In this document: one piece after another, positions 1 to 11,104 of the stretch | Layout: every line of letters begins with the position of its first letter | Numbering within the stretch: position 1 is the first letter of the stretch | NCBI GenBank assembly: GCA_014607495.2 | Contig: CP053163.1 | Span: 9,962,716 to 10,026,715, forward strand | Reading direction: 5' to 3' | Length of the DNA: 64,000 nt | DNA from: Carposina sasakii | Lineage: Eukaryota; Arthropoda; Insecta; Lepidoptera; Carposinidae | Program-made: the position numbers and the translations under genes | Notes under the pieces: model-generated | Database searches by the model: none | What the model saw: the letters and a program-made list of their open reading frames with translations, nothing else | Told to the model about the DNA's origin: nothing

Positions 1-35
1 TTTGTCAATAATTGTTTTTAGTTTGTGTCACATAT

Positions 36-1158
36 TTTGTGTAAATAAAGTATTTTATGATGGATGATAATGATGATGAATGGAAACGTCAAGAAAATCC
101 TCAAGAATGAGTGTAAAATGAATGAAGTTCAAAGAGAATTGCAAAAATAACTTAGGGTCAATTCATACTAGCGCAGAGTCGAAGCGCATCGAAGCGTCAA
201 ATTCCTCACAATCAAAGCGAAGTCGCACGAATGCGCGCGTATTCGCGTGAATTAGTGAGCATTCTCGCGCTTTTTCGTGGCATTAGTGATGGACACCAGT
301 TGCCAGTTGAATCTCGTTGTTGAAACTCGTATAAAATGGTTGACATTGATCTTGCTATGATGTTGCTTATATCAGAAGTTGAAGAAGAAGAAAACGCAGA
401 AAAAAGAAAATTGCGAAATTTTGGAGTTCACGACTTGTGGAAGAAAAGACGTATATCTGGTGAATTCATTTCTTTTTGCGCAGATTTATATCTGTACCCA
501 AGTATTTATTACGACTATTATAAAATGAACTATGATCAATTTGAAAACTTGGTCAATATTTTGAAGCCACACACTGTAAAAAAAAAAAACTAAATTATAA
601 TTTGTGTAAATAAAGTATTTTATGATGGATGATAATGATGATGAATGGAAACGTCAAGAAAATCCTCAAGAATGAGTGTAAAATGAATGAAGTTCAAAGA
701 GAATTGCAAAAATAACTTAGGGTCAATTCATACTAGCGCAGAGTCGAAGCGCATCGAAGCGTCAAATTCCTCACAATCAAAGCGAAGTCGCACGAATGCG
801 CGCGTATTCGCGTGAATTAGTGAGCATTCTCGCGCTTTTTCGTGGCATTAGTGATGGACACCAGTTGCCAGTTGAATCTCGTTGTTGAAACTCGTATAAA
901 ATGGTTGACATTGATCTTGCTATGATGTTGCTTATATCAGAAGTTGAAGAAGAAGAAAACGCAGAAAAAAGAAAATTGCGAAATTTTGGAGTTCACGACT
1001 TGTGGAAGAAAAGACGTATATCTGGTGAATTCATTTCTTTTTGCGCAGATTTATATCTGTACCCAAGTATTTATTACGACTATTATAAAATGAACTATGA
1101 TCAATTTGAAAACTTGGTCAATATTTTGAAGCCACACACTGTAAAAAAAAAAACTAAA
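36..1158. repeat. 565-bp direct tandem duplication of transposon 5' end plus flank
   Basis: Positions 36-593 recur almost identically at 601-1158 with a shift of 565 bp. The block includes flanking SINE-like sequence, the TTA target duplication, the Harbinger 5' inverted repeat and the first 85 codons of transposase. The main difference is a 12- versus 11-base A run near the 3' edge. The upstream copy (ORF 336-593) stops early and is a dead duplicate. It is either a genuine local duplication or a haplotype/assembly join. Confidence 0.9.
44..151 (-). repeat. SINE-like family copy, 3' part, split by Harbinger
   Basis: Matches the minus orientation of the family seen at 13682-14092 (words such as GATGGATGATAATGATGATG and GGAAACGTC). 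The other half resumes at 4675 after the Harbinger element. A duplicate of this stretch is at 609-716. Confidence 0.75.
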
Positions 1159-2790
1159 TTAACGATACCCATTTCCGTTGAAGAGCGAATATCAGTCTGC
1201 TTAAGGTGAGTTTTACGTCTTTTTGTAATTTTTATATAAATATAACTAATAAGAATAACAAGAAGATATTTAAACTCTTACTTACGGTAAAGCTGATAGA
1301 AAAGTTAACCAATATAATAAATAAACAAGCTTATATTTGAAATTCTTTATTTTAAAAAATTCTTATATAGGTAATTATTTGCCATGTAGAATCATAATTT
1401 CTAAGGTCAATAATAATGAATTAATGAATTATTACTATTTGTCAACTTTTTGCAAATAGTCTTCGATTTCATCTAAATTCGGTTGCCGCTGATGCTGCAT
1501 TGTTGAAATCGGCTGTGGTACGTAAGGTGATGGTGGTGGGACCAAACTGGTATCGAATGTATTTGGATTTTGTTGAATGGTCATGGTGGATGGGATGTAA
1601 GTTGAAGTAGATGGCGGATAATAATTTTGCTGAGTAGTTTTAAGTGGCCGCTGTTGTTGTGTTTCATAGTAGTTAATCAGAGATGGTGGAGTGTCGTTTC
1701 TTTCCTCTGAGGCAAGTTTTACTTCTGCGTCGGTAACTAGGCCAAGTATTGACTTCTTTAATTCGGCTTGTATTGATACAGGCATTTTTTTTACTGTTCC
1801 ACTCATTGATAAAAAAAAACACATCTAATGGATCTTCTTTCTTTTCTTTGGCTTCGAGATATTGTGTGAATAATAGCTGCGATAGGGGCAGTGATTTTTT
1901 TCTGGTGCTATAATTTGACAACGATGAATCAGAGCGTGGACTTTGCATGCCATCTGATGGTGGTGCTGGTGACTCTATCATTGTGTTATCTTCCGTGTTT
2001 ATGTCTAAACTATCTTCAGAACAACCTAGGTTTGATGTTTGTGGTTTGTCCTGGAGGTAGGGTTTTAAAAATTCCAACTCCTTCTCAAATTTAATTGGTT
2101 TTTCATTTTTTCGCGCAGATCCGCTTTTATATTGTCTTAATCTTAGAGCCTTTTTATAGCAATCACGTAGTTTCTTCCATTGTTTCTGACATTCAGCCAC
2201 TGAAAAAAACAAATTAAATATATGTACTTAATTAATACTTTTATACTTTATAATATTACTACTTTGTTACAGGTTTCTAACTACTGCTATTAGTTGCAAA
2301 TCACTGGCTCATAATTATCGCATGGGCTATAGTACAGTTTGCACAATCGTACATGAAATTTGTGCTGCAATATGGAAATATTTACAGCCTCTTGTTATGC
2401 CAAAACCAACGCTAGAGTCATGGATTAAAATCGAGGAAGATTTTAGAATTCTATGGAATTTTCCCAATTGTATAGGAGCGATCGACGGAAAGCATGTCAA
2501 TATAAGGGCACCCTGGAACAGCGGAAGTCTGTACTACAATTATAAAAAGTTTTTCAGCACTGTCTTGTTAGCTGTTGCTGACGCTAAATATAAATTCATT
2601 ATAGTAGACATTGGAGCATATGGACGTAATCACGATAGCGGCATATTGAGCAGTTCCAAATTCGGCCAACTATTACAAAATAATATGATTAGTATACCGC
2701 CTAATAAAAACTTGCCAGGTATGACAAACACAGTTCCTTATGTTTTTGTTGGCGACGAAGCATTCCCTTTGTCTGAACATATTATGAGAC

Positions 2791-3668
2791 AATAGAATTA
2801 TAACCTATAGAAGTATAGTCCGAAGGCCGATTTTAGGAATTTTTATGGGTGCAAATTTGAACCAATCGCGGCTCTGTCATTCAGTGCTCAGCGGTCAGTG
2901 GCTACGTGTGTATGTCAACCTAAAGGACTTACCATGACGAAATGTGCACTCAGATCCTGCCAAAACTATGCTCAAAAACATAAGAAAATAAATAACATCA
3001 CATTTCACCGGTAAATATTTGATGTTTTTACGTAATTTCATTGATAAAACAATAAATACACAATCAAATTTTCATATTTTTTTATCTGTCATTGAAAACA
3101 AAATGTTGCCATAAGTGTGAAATTTTACCCTATTTTTAAACATGCAGATTGTAGGTAAAAGTAGTTGGATCTACTTTGTCTTTGATTGATTGTGGAATTA
3201 CCTGCAAGCTCTCTCACCGAATTATTTAAAACTATACATATTGTTACTATAATATTATGTTTAAACATTAGATCTTTAAAATGGGCATCGTTCTTTCCTT
3301 TATTGAATGAAATAAAACCACGGAGAATGGCCTCACAGCTTTGTTGACATAATGACAAATTATTCAGAGGGACAATTTTTAACAGAATATTGTATTTTTT
3401 TGTCACACTTTTGGACCAATGATGTGGAAAAGTCCGATCATCTCCTTTTAATATATTTAAATTTCACGATAATTCTACAAGAGTGTGCAAATCAGTATAC
3501 TTCTCAGCATCAATAATAATTTTATCGACTATTTCCCCACATCTAGGGAAAAAACATTTTTAAGGCAACATTAATTTTATGTCATGCATACGTCAAGTCG
3601 ATATTTTATGCCTATTTTTTTGCCTTGCGTTTGGTTGGAACACACTTTCTATAGGTTATAATTCTATT
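2791..3668. mobile_element. P-like (THAP) DNA element inserted in Harbinger transposase
   Basis: 878 bp with 22-bp perfect inverted ends (AATAGAATTATAACCTATAG inward) and an exact 8-bp target duplication TATGAGAC (2783-2790 and 3669-3676). Inside, 2934-3010 encodes a THAP zinc-finger start. Eight-bp duplications plus a THAP exon fit the P-element superfamily. It is too short for a full transposase and is probably an internal deletion derivative. A minus-strand open frame at 3125-3406 is not recognised. Confidence 0.8.
2934..3010 (+). pseudogene. THAP-domain first exon of P-like element
   Basis: Starts MTKCALRSCQNY and ends ITFHR at a GTAAAT donor (3011). The C-x4-C pair and the conserved TFH before the donor are the N-terminal part of the C2CH THAP zinc finger used by P-type transposases to bind DNA. 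No matching second exon was identified. It has the same 77-nt length and phase as the THAP exon at 9484. Confidence 0.7.
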
Positions 3669-4674
3669 TATGAGACCTTATCCTGGTAGTGAGCTGTTAA
3701 ACAATAGCCAGAAGAAAATCTATAATTATCGTTTAAGCCGAGCAAGGCGTATTGTGGAAAGTGCCTTCGGAATATTACAACAAAAATTTGAAGTATTTCA
3801 AAAACGTATAAGAATGCAACCAAAGTATTTAGATACCATGATTCTTGCATGCACGTGTCTGCATAATTATATTATGGAAGATTTTGTGTCGGAAGACATT
3901 GCCGTGCCCAATAACAGCATTTTACAAAATTATTCCGTTGACAGTCAAAACATGGACATAACCGGTAATCAAAACGTGGATGCCATGGAGATTAGAGAGA
4001 TCTTTAAGTCCTATTTCATTTCTGAGCATGGGGCAGTATCATGGCAAAATGAAAAGATAACACGATGTTAAGTAATAGGACAAGATTATAAAATATTATA
4101 TATATTAAATGTGTGAAATTACATGTTACTTCTTGACGTAAATGGTTTGTTTTTGCGCCGCTTTACGACGCGCCAGCATGTGAGCTGGCAACGTCGCACG
4201 GAAGCGAAAACATGTGTAATAATAATAAATACTTAGTACTTACCAGGTAGTTTCAATTCACTGCTAACTTTTTCCCACGCATTACTTTTTGAATTTTTGT
4301 CGCTATAATGTTTGGACTTCGAATTAAATAAACATTCGTATTTTTGGACCAAATAAATTAATTTCTCGTCGTTTTCCATTGTGATTCACTTCGACACAAG
4401 ACAGTTTCCGTCCGATTCCGATTGCCGACTGACCAGACGGCGCGTAGTTCGCCTAATAGCCGCTTGGCTTCGCGCGAATGCGCGCGCACCAATCAGAGTT
4501 ACTCGCGCGCATGCGCGCGAATTCCCTCGAATGTGCGTGAATTCGCGCGTCTTTTTTTTTCCTTGGAAGAAATATGTGCATTACATTGTGGAAATAAGGG
4601 TGAATTTGCTATATTAAGTTTCGGATTGACGCTTCGATGCGCTTCGACTCTGCGCTAGTATGAATTGACCCTTA

Positions 4675-4885
4675 CATGAGCCCATGATGAGAGTGTATTC
4701 CGACTAAAGTTTTACTTAGCTTACCTGCATATAAAACCATACGCACTAGATTCACATCACAAGTAAACAAAATATACCTACCAGAAAACATCACTTTACG
4801 GACACATACAAGCCATTTACATTTAATTTTTGATTTCCACAAGAAAATTATTATTACACCCGCTCCCTTTGATTATATTAATTCT
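4675..4885 (-). repeat. SINE-like family copy, 5' part, split by Harbinger
   Basis: Continues the host repeat on the far side of the transposon, with the same internal words as 13876-14092 (TTTTACT.AGCTTACCTGCAT, CATCACTTTACGGACACAT, CACCCGCTCCCTT). Confidence 0.75.
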
Positions 4886-5911
4886 CAGATTGAGGCTTAC
4901 GTCAACAAATACGTCCCTAAACAGGAGTTAAAACAATTCATCCTAACAACTTTTTTCGCTCCTCAGTATCCGTTGTGTTAGGCAAGGATACGCACACGTC
5001 ACGTGACAAATATATTAAATATAAAATGGCGTGTTGCGCAGTAAAAATTTGTATTGGATGCATCCTCGTTCGAAACATTGGCACCAGCTTGACCTCGTTC
5101 TAACTCGGAGGAAGGACTTAAAAGAAACTCTTCACACACGTCATTCATTCATTTCACAGCGCTGACTGCGACAGTGATCACTCGCTAGATACACTCTTCT
5201 AAACCCCCGGATAGGAACCGTGTCTGTCTTAGTGAGACTGGTGACCCCGACGCAGTGGAACTTTTTGAGGGCAGGGTATGCAAACTGTTAGCTGCCTAGG
5301 AGAAAAATAAGTCCATCGAGGATGTGTGGGAGACGATTAAGTTTCTTCTCACCGACACGGCCTCCCGTGTCTTTGTTCACCAGCTGGCTAAATCAACTGA
5401 CTGGTTCCTTGAAAAGCATCTGCAACCGTTTATAGATGCTAGAGATCAGTGATAGTAGGTATATAGGTATTGGTGATTGATTTAGGATCCCGTGCTTCGA
5501 AAACAGATGAATTATGATAATTTTTTGCTTCCGCCCTACTTGTAATCAATGCTGGCCTACCTCAAATTTGACTCTAGCTACAGCCCTGACTGTTCATGGT
5601 AGAAATATCTATTAAAATTAAATTGTGAGTACACTCCACTTTTTTTCCCGTATAGTTTTTCAAGGTCAAATTTTCGGGATGTAGTTTTTAGTAAGAAGCG
5701 CTGTTTCCAGCTTCTATACATTTCTGTGATTTTGGTCCATCTATGTATATCATTCATTTGAGGTTTTGGTTTTCAATTTACTAAAGAATGGGCGTTGAAA
5801 TCATATCCATATAGCTAAATAAGCAGAAAAATTTACACTGCAAATCGTAAACGAGCACATTGTCAAAAAATGTGTTTGTAAGTGACACAAAGTATCTTTA
5901 TCGTAAGAAAC
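4886..5911. other. Non-coding; possible LTR-retrotransposon leader remnant
   Basis: No gene is seen. At 5239-5256 the sequence TGGTGACCCCGACGCAG resembles the junction of primer-binding site and leader in insect LTR retrotransposons. It is followed to about 5450 by GC-richer sequence that could be a decayed gag start. No LTR pair or open frame is found, so this is a weak call. Confidence 0.3.
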
Positions 5912-6364
5912 CAGGGATTTGGTATCTCCTCTTAAGAAACCGGCCGCCCGCAACCACAAACTAAGTAGAGATCCGCAACTTCGTACGCGTCGTACGCATT
6001 AACTTTTTAGCTTATGTACCTTTTATTCTGATGTATAAGTTTATGTATTTACCCGAAAAGTTTCATCATTCATCTGAGAGTATAATCGAAATCTGTTTAT
6101 CGCGGTAAAGTGTACCTAACAAATTTTATGTCTACCTATTACATTTTTAATTTGTTAAAAGAGGCTGAGAAGTTCAAAGAGAAGAGAGAGAGAGAGCTAG
6201 GTTATTATGTTATCGAGCTATGTGGAGATATGAGCTTGTCAGAAAATCCCTCTTCCTCAATACCTGTAAAATACCGACATACAAATAGGTACTAAAGATA
6301 TTTAATAACTCCTCTAACGTTCTCTTCATCGAGAAATTAAGGAGCTGAAAAAGCATTCGGCAAC

Positions 6365-6892
6365 ATGAAATTTCAACTTCTTGTTATGTATTTTTGCATA
6401 AAGCTATCAATTGCACCTAATTCCGCTCTTATTAGTTGTGTCACAATGCAGAAATTTTTCAAAGAAATTGTTCCTAAATTGAGGATTTGTGTTGCAAGAA
6501 ATATACTGGAAAAAACAGAAATAATGCGATGCTCAAAATATTATGAAGAAAAATTAAGAAACCTTGAAAATAAATATATGGAAAGAAATGACTTGAAGCG
6601 CGGAGTATGTAGATGTGATGATAATGATAGTGATAATTTGAACTGTGAAATACAAGAGGGCATATCTGTATCACCGCACCATGGTTTTTTCGAAGCAATG
6701 AACATAACATTTCAAATAGAAAAAAGTGATATTAATGAATTTATTAAGAAAATAAAAAATGCTAAATATTGTTATGCCTATAAACACCAACCCACATTTT
6801 ACCATTTACCTAGCCTATTAATTCTAACATGTTGCGCGAACCTCTGCCTCGTCAATTATGTAGCAGGGTTATTTGCATCACGGGACGCTTAG
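6365..6892 (+). CDS. Hypothetical small open frame, possible secreted protein or relic
   Basis: A 175-residue open frame with a hydrophobic start (MKFQLLVMYFCIKLS) that could act as a signal peptide, a charged middle and several cysteines. It lies between the two inverted CAGGGATTTGG termini, so it may be part of a transposon. Low GC and the lack of any recognised motif leave open that it is a chance frame or one exon of a decayed gene. A shorter frame at 6110-6295 precedes it and shows nothing recognisable. Confidence 0.25.
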   Translation: MKFQLLVMYFCIKLSIAPNSALISCVTMQKFFKEIVPKLRICVARNILEKTEIMRCSKYYEEKLRNLENKYMERNDLKRGVCRCDDNDSDNLNCEIQEGISVSPHHGFFEAMNITFQIEKSDINEFIKKIKNAKYCYAYKHQPTFYHLPSLLILTCCANLCLVNYVAGLFASRDA

Positions 6893-6937
6893 AATAATGA
6901 TTCACTCCGCGGAGCGAAGACCAATCATTAATCTAAG
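6888..6937. repeat. Short imperfect palindrome CTTAGAATAATGATT...
   Basis: A 50-bp palindrome with arms CTTAGAATAATGATT and AATCATTAATCTAAG around a GC core. A shortened inverted relative is at 37365-37396. Probably a small foldback repeat. Confidence 0.5.
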
Positions 6938-7740
6938 ACGGGACGGTACTCGTCAGAGAGTAGGTAAATACATTTGCTGATCAATATGCATTAGATAAGA
7001 TAATGTTAGTGATATCTAGGTACAGTCAGCATCAAAAGTCGATGAACACATTCAGATTTTCAAAATCACTGAACACTACTCGTATACAACACATAAATCG
7101 CTTAACAAGATAGGCGCCAGTATTGAATAAACATCATTAAAGTCCAAAATTAACTGAACAGTCTCAGATGAATGGTCAAAAGTCACTGAACACCATTTTG
7201 ACAAAATTATTGATCATTATAATATCTGAAAACATCATAATATTCACTTTATTGTTTTGGTTATCTAGTGCAATCACGGCTATGTCCAAAAATAACTTGA
7301 CATCATAAATGAAAAAAGTAACTGAAAGTAACCGAGCGACGGAGAGCGTTAACAAACTGGCCGATATTCCGAATCTTGATTGACTTGTTTGCTGTAATGC
7401 GCAAAAGTTTCAAAACGATATGTCCAAGACCTGGTTCAATGGTGCCCCAGCTGTTAAGTTTAAAAAAAAATATTATTACCTATTATTTACTCTTTAAAAT
7501 TCCTTATTACCACTTTATATGTTGATATTTTAAAAATATTTTACGCCTTTTCCTAATACGTTCCCCTTCCCCTACTTCTAATTTTAATTTTTTAGATTTA
7601 TATATGCGGAAACATATTAATGGTTAGAGTTTCATTCTTAACTACTACACGAAATTTTATTTATCGTTATAACATGGTTAGAGTTATTTTACAAGCTACT
7701 ATTTTAGTGTGTACACTGTTTGTTTTCCTAAATAAATAAA
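6938..7740. other. Non-coding repeat stretch with CACTGAACA words
   Basis: From 7021 to about 7200 a loose direct repeat recurs (AAAAGTCGATGAACA, AAAATCACTGAACA, AAAGTCACTGAACA), starting at TACAGTCAGCATCAAAAGT, a word I associate with dispersed lepidopteran repeats. The rest is AT-rich with no gene seen. Confidence 0.4.
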
Positions 7741-7754
7741 AAAAACATTACTAT

Positions 7755-8010
7755 GTTTCTTTGGAGGTTTAACGCGGCTCCGATGGCGTCAGCTGACAGC
7801 AGCAGCGTGCACAGCACATCCATTAGACTGCCCACTCTTGCACAATTTTGGAGGTCCAACGTGAATACAGCTCCAGCGCCGTCAAATATCAGCAGCAGCG
7901 TACACAGCACATTCATTAGACTGCCCACTCTTGCACACTTTTGCAGGTTCAATGCGGATACAGCTCCGTCGCCGTCAGCTGTCTATTATATAGCAGACTG
8001 CCTCCGTGGC
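7755..8010. repeat. Diverged tandem repeat, about 93-bp unit, under three copies
   Basis: The phrase CATTAGACTGCCCACTCTTG and neighbouring GCAGCAGCGT.CACAGCACAT recur at about 93-bp spacing, with a third partial unit. Both strands stay open here, but the frames look like by-products of the repeat. Confidence 0.6.
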
Positions 8011-8161
8011 ATCTGCTGTCAAACATAAAAAAGCTTATGTCTCTTTGAATTATACATCAAGCCGATTGTTAATGCCAAAATGAAATATCTTACGTATTAT
8101 GATCATAGAAATGTGAGGAGATACCAAATCCCTGTACCGACCGACTGTATTAAAAAATAAA

Positions 8162-9291
8162 TCGGCGGGAAAAGCTGGAAGGGAGCGGGTGTAATTTTCT
8201 TGTGAAAATCAAACTTTTATTTTATTTATTTGTGGATAGCTTGCATGTGTCCGTAAAGTGATGTTTTATGGTGGATAAGTTATATTTTGTTTACTTGTGA
8301 TGTGAATCTACTGCGTGTGCATGGTTTTATATGTAGGTAAGTTGAGTAAAACTTTATCCAGAAAACGATCTCTTCATGTGCTCATGTATGTTGTTTCTGC
8401 AATTATTTTTGGTTTTGAATTTTCATCACAAGAATCATTCGTTCTTGAGGATTTTCCCGACGTTTCCATTCATCATCATCATTTATCATCCATCATAAAT
8501 CAATTACTAAAGACAATGGCTGTATGGGCATAGTTCCCCTTGCCTTTCCTGGGATAAACTTTAAAAAAATCTTTAAATTAATCAGATTCGGATTCGGCGG
8601 GAAAAGCTGGAAGGGAGCGGGTGTAATTTTCTTGTGAAAACCAAAATTGATTTGTAAATGGCTTGCATGTGTCCGTAAAGTGATGTTTTCTGGTAGATAA
8701 ATAATATTTTGTTTACTTGTTATGTGAATCTAGTGCGTGTGCATGGTTTTATTCGCAGGTAAGCTGAGAAAACTTTAGTCGGAATACAATCTCTTCATGG
8801 GCTCATGTAAGTTGTTTCTACAGTTCATTTTGATTTTAACTAATTTTGCATTCGCTTTTGAGGATTTTCCCGACGTTTCCATTCATCATTATTATCATAC
8901 ATCATGATAAAATCAGAAATCATTTACTAAAGACAATGGCTGTATAGGCTTAGTTCCCCTTGCCTTTCCTTTGGAATAAACTAATTTTAAAAAATCAGAC
9001 TCTGCGGGAAAAGCTTCGGTTCGGGTGTATATTTCTTGTGAAAATCAAAATTTATGTGTAAATGGCTTGCATGTGTCCGTCAAGTGATGTTTTCTTGTTG
9101 ATAAGTTATATTTTGTTTACTTGTGATGTGAATCTAATGCGTTTGGATTGTTTTATATGCAGGTAAGCTAAATAAAACTTTAGTTGGAATGTGATCTCTT
9201 GATGGGCTCATCTAAGTTGTTTCTGAAATTGTTTTTGATCTTTCCTAATTTTACATCCATTCTTGAGGATTTTCCCGACGTTTCCATTCAC
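8162..9291 (+). repeat. Three head-to-tail copies of the SINE-like family
   Basis: Copies at 8162-8570, 8591-8995 and 9001-9291. Each starts near GGCGGGAAAAGCTGG and the first two end with TTGCCTTTCCT...ATAAACT plus an A-rich tail. A constant 5' end and an A-rich 3' end suggest a short retroposon of about 400 bp rather than a truncated LINE. No tRNA-like promoter boxes were recognised, so the class is unsettled. Confidence 0.7.
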
Positions 9292-9483
9292 AGATTACCC
9301 CCTAAAAGATTCCGCATACAAGGCAGCAGCTGCACATCACGAGTATATGCAATTGCGCTCATGTAAACGCAAACTTAAATTCTTTACACTAGTACCGACC
9401 AAGTATTTGATCTGCGTGCGCGTAATTTCGTTGCATTTTCTAATTTACTTTTTGTTTTGTTATTACACGTAAAAGTAAAAAAA

Positions 9484-9560
9484 ATGACGTGTTCTGTAAA
9501 ATGGTGCGGGAAGAATTCCAGAACAAATAGCTATAAGAAAGATGGCATAACTTTGCATCA
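9484..9560 (+). pseudogene. Isolated THAP-domain exon (P-like element relic)
   Basis: Encodes MTCSVKWCGKNS...ITLHQ, with the C-x4-C pair of a THAP finger, up to a GTAATT donor at 9561. Length (77 nt) and end phase equal those of the THAP exon at 2934. A pyrimidine-rich acceptor-like site exists at 9715-9716, but its downstream frame stops at once. No flanking inverted repeats were found. Probably a decayed P-type transposon. Confidence 0.55.
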
Positions 9561-9564
9561 GTAA

Positions 9565-10389
9565 TTAAAAACATTTTACATGTCTTACGGAGCTCAAGTT
9601 ACATTGGGTAAAAAAATGTTGCTCCGAAAAATTACAGCTCCCGTTTATGTCTTTTGGAAAAGTCCCTTTCTCTCATTATAATAATTAGTATGTTTATCTC
9701 TTTTTGTTTCTTCCAGTGTTTGACGTTGACAGAACTAGTGTTGGACGAATTCAAGAAATTGAACGTATTGACATAAGTAATGATTTTTAACAAAAATAAA
9801 TAATAAATTTAGTTACGTTTGTTGTTTTATACTGAAGTGATTAATAATGTTTTTTTTGTGGCCACCTTTAACGAAGGGTACGTATTCTATACATGAAATA
9901 AAGTAAGTTTATGCCAAAAAAAATGCTAGGAATTTTTTTTTTTTTTTTTAAAAAATTTTAATTCCTTGATCGTGCGAAATTTATAGTGTCTAGTGTTTAT
10001 GTTAGTTTTTTATAGACAGATATTAATTATTTTTCGTGAAAAAATCCTGCTACGCGCGTTTATGTGCATTTATGCAGAAAAACGCAGTCTATTTACTCAA
10101 CTTTGGACCCTAATATTTTGGAAACCAGATACTTCCCAGGTATGCTTCCATGGAGAAAAATGATCGTGATGATGAGGAGATTCCATAGTTTTCGGGAACG
10201 TTGACGACCAAAAATCACCCTGTATACAAATCTAGAGAGTTCTTTTTAGCTTAACACGCTAATCTCAGGAACTAGTTCGATTTGAAAAATTATTTTTGTG
10301 TTGGATAGTTCATCAATCTATCGAGAATAGTTATTAATTAATCGAGGAAGGCTAGGTTTTTTTAGTACTTTACGCTAACGGAGTCGCGG
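9565..10389. other. Non-coding AT-rich sequence
   Basis: Long homopolymer A and T runs (for example near 9930-9950). No gene, RNA or clear repeat boundary is seen. Confidence 0.4.
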
Positions 10390-10745
10390 AATAGGTACAG
10401 CTAGTCTATACAAATAAATAAAATTTAAGTGTCTGTTTGTAACTCAATACAAAAAGAAAAATGTTCTAACCGAGATCATGTTATTAGGAACTGCAAACGA
10501 TATCGCATTCACTCTTGACGCCATCGACATCTTTTGGCTGTCTGTTTGTTCACGCAAATCTCTGAATCTGCTGGACCGATTTTGACGGGACTTTCACTGG
10601 CAGATAGTTTATGTAATAGGGAGTAACATAGGCTTATTTTTATTATGAGAAAAAATCCCAGAATGATTTTTGGCGGGATGAACATTAATTTTCTGTTTTT
10701 TCGGTAGTTTACGCGAACGAAGTCACGGCGAACTGCTAGCAATTA
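10390..10745. repeat. Dispersed lepidopteran repeat, possible Helitron-like end
   Basis: Contains ACGGGACTTTCACTGGCAGA and ends near GCGAACGAAGTCACGGCGAA followed by CTGCTAGC. I associate this tail with very abundant lepidopteran repeats, often assigned to Helitrons because they end near CTAGT. The class is inferred from memory of the family only. Confidence 0.4.
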
Positions 10746-10955
10746 AATATTTGCACAATATTGTTACACACTTCGGACTTTAGTCGTAACATATTATGTA
10801 AATTATATGATTAGCGGACTATTTAACATAGACATATTAAAAATTTTTGTAAGTTTCTACTTACAAAAAAAGCATGTTATTTGTATTTACTATAATATGA
10901 TATTATTTCACCAACGATAATTTATCGGCATGATAAATTGACTCGACTACATAAT

Positions 10956-10980
10956 CTAACCTAATCTAACCTAACCTGAC
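10956..10980. repeat. Degenerate CCTAA-like run
   Basis: About 25 bp of CTAACCT-like words resemble the insect telomere repeat (TTAGG)n but are irregular and interstitial. Confidence 0.35.
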
Positions 10981-11104
10981 CTTGTGACCTAATCACGGCA
11001 CTGTTGTGAGGTACCCCCCCCAGCTCTTCCTGCCACCTAATTTGGTGACTTTTGTCTAGTGCAAAATAGCAATAATGCGGTATCTTTAGGGGGTGATCTG
11101 TGTT

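Larger units (their letters stand above)
901..4071 (+). pseudogene. Harbinger (HARBI1-like) transposase, disrupted by insertion
   Basis: Exon 1 is 901-1205 and ends at a GTGAGT donor. Exon 2 starts at 2273 after TTACAG and joins in phase. It encodes the DDE nuclease core: a GAIDGKH motif carrying the first aspartate and AYGRNHDSGI around the second. The frame breaks at 2790 where an 878-bp P-like element is inserted, and resumes at 3669-4071 with RPYPGSELL and the third acidic residue in IVESAFGILQ. The insertion duplicated TATGAGAC; ignoring it and one duplicate leaves an uninterrupted frame, so the disruption is recent relative to decay of the gene. The family is a cut-and-paste transposase that normally needs its MADF partner for nuclear import and end binding. 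Confidence 0.88.
1435..4379 (-). pseudogene. Harbinger accessory MADF/BESS DNA-binding protein, frameshifted
   Basis: Exon 1 (4379-4244) encodes a MADF-like start, MENDEKLIYLVQKYECLF, and ends in a GTAAGT donor. The intron runs past the transposase 3' exon and the P-like insertion. Exon 2 (2199-1435) continues in phase with CQKQWKKLRDCYKKAL, the rest of the MADF domain. Further on, DPLDVF is followed in the next frame by SMSGTVKKMP, which together match a BESS motif (protein-protein contact). The two frames meet at a run of nine T on the coding strand (1811-1819 on the + strand); eight would keep the frame. So there is either a one-base slippage or a homopolymer sequencing error. It is transcribed against the transposase, as usual for this superfamily. 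Confidence 0.82.
155..4674 (+). mobile_element. PIF/Harbinger DNA transposon (nested, 5' end duplicated)
   Basis: The element is bounded by inverted repeats reading GGGTCAATTCATACTAGCGC inward (outer ends 720 and 4671) and by the 3-bp target duplication TTA (717-719 and 4672-4674), which is typical of PIF/Harbinger. A second copy of the 5' terminus lies at 155 because a 565-bp block is tandemly duplicated. The element encodes the two expected genes: a DDE transposase on the + strand and a MADF/BESS DNA-binding protein on the - strand. It lies in a SINE-like repeat; the unoccupied equivalent site, also containing TTA, is seen near 13871-13876. A P-like element interrupts the transposase at 2791-3668, and the MADF gene carries a frameshift, so this copy is unlikely to move autonomously. 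Confidence 0.9.
5912..8134. repeat. Pair of inverted termini CAGGGATTTGGTATCTCC
   Basis: CAGGGATTTGGTATCTCC at 5912-5929 and its reverse complement at 8117-8134 face each other 2.2 kb apart. The CAGGG...CCCTG form resembles hAT ends, but the flanks (TAAGAAAC and TACCGACC) are not a matching 8-bp duplication, so these may belong to two different insertions. The same word recurs at 12888, 12911 and, inverted, at 16255-16272. Confidence 0.45.

Noticed and set aside
3125..3406. Minus-strand 93-residue frame as P-element transposase C-terminus
   Set aside because: It runs opposite to the THAP exon and has no motif I can identify, so I did not call it a gene.
10956..10980. Interstitial telomere array
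   Set aside because: Too short and irregular; CCTAA-like words are common in AT-rich insect DNA.
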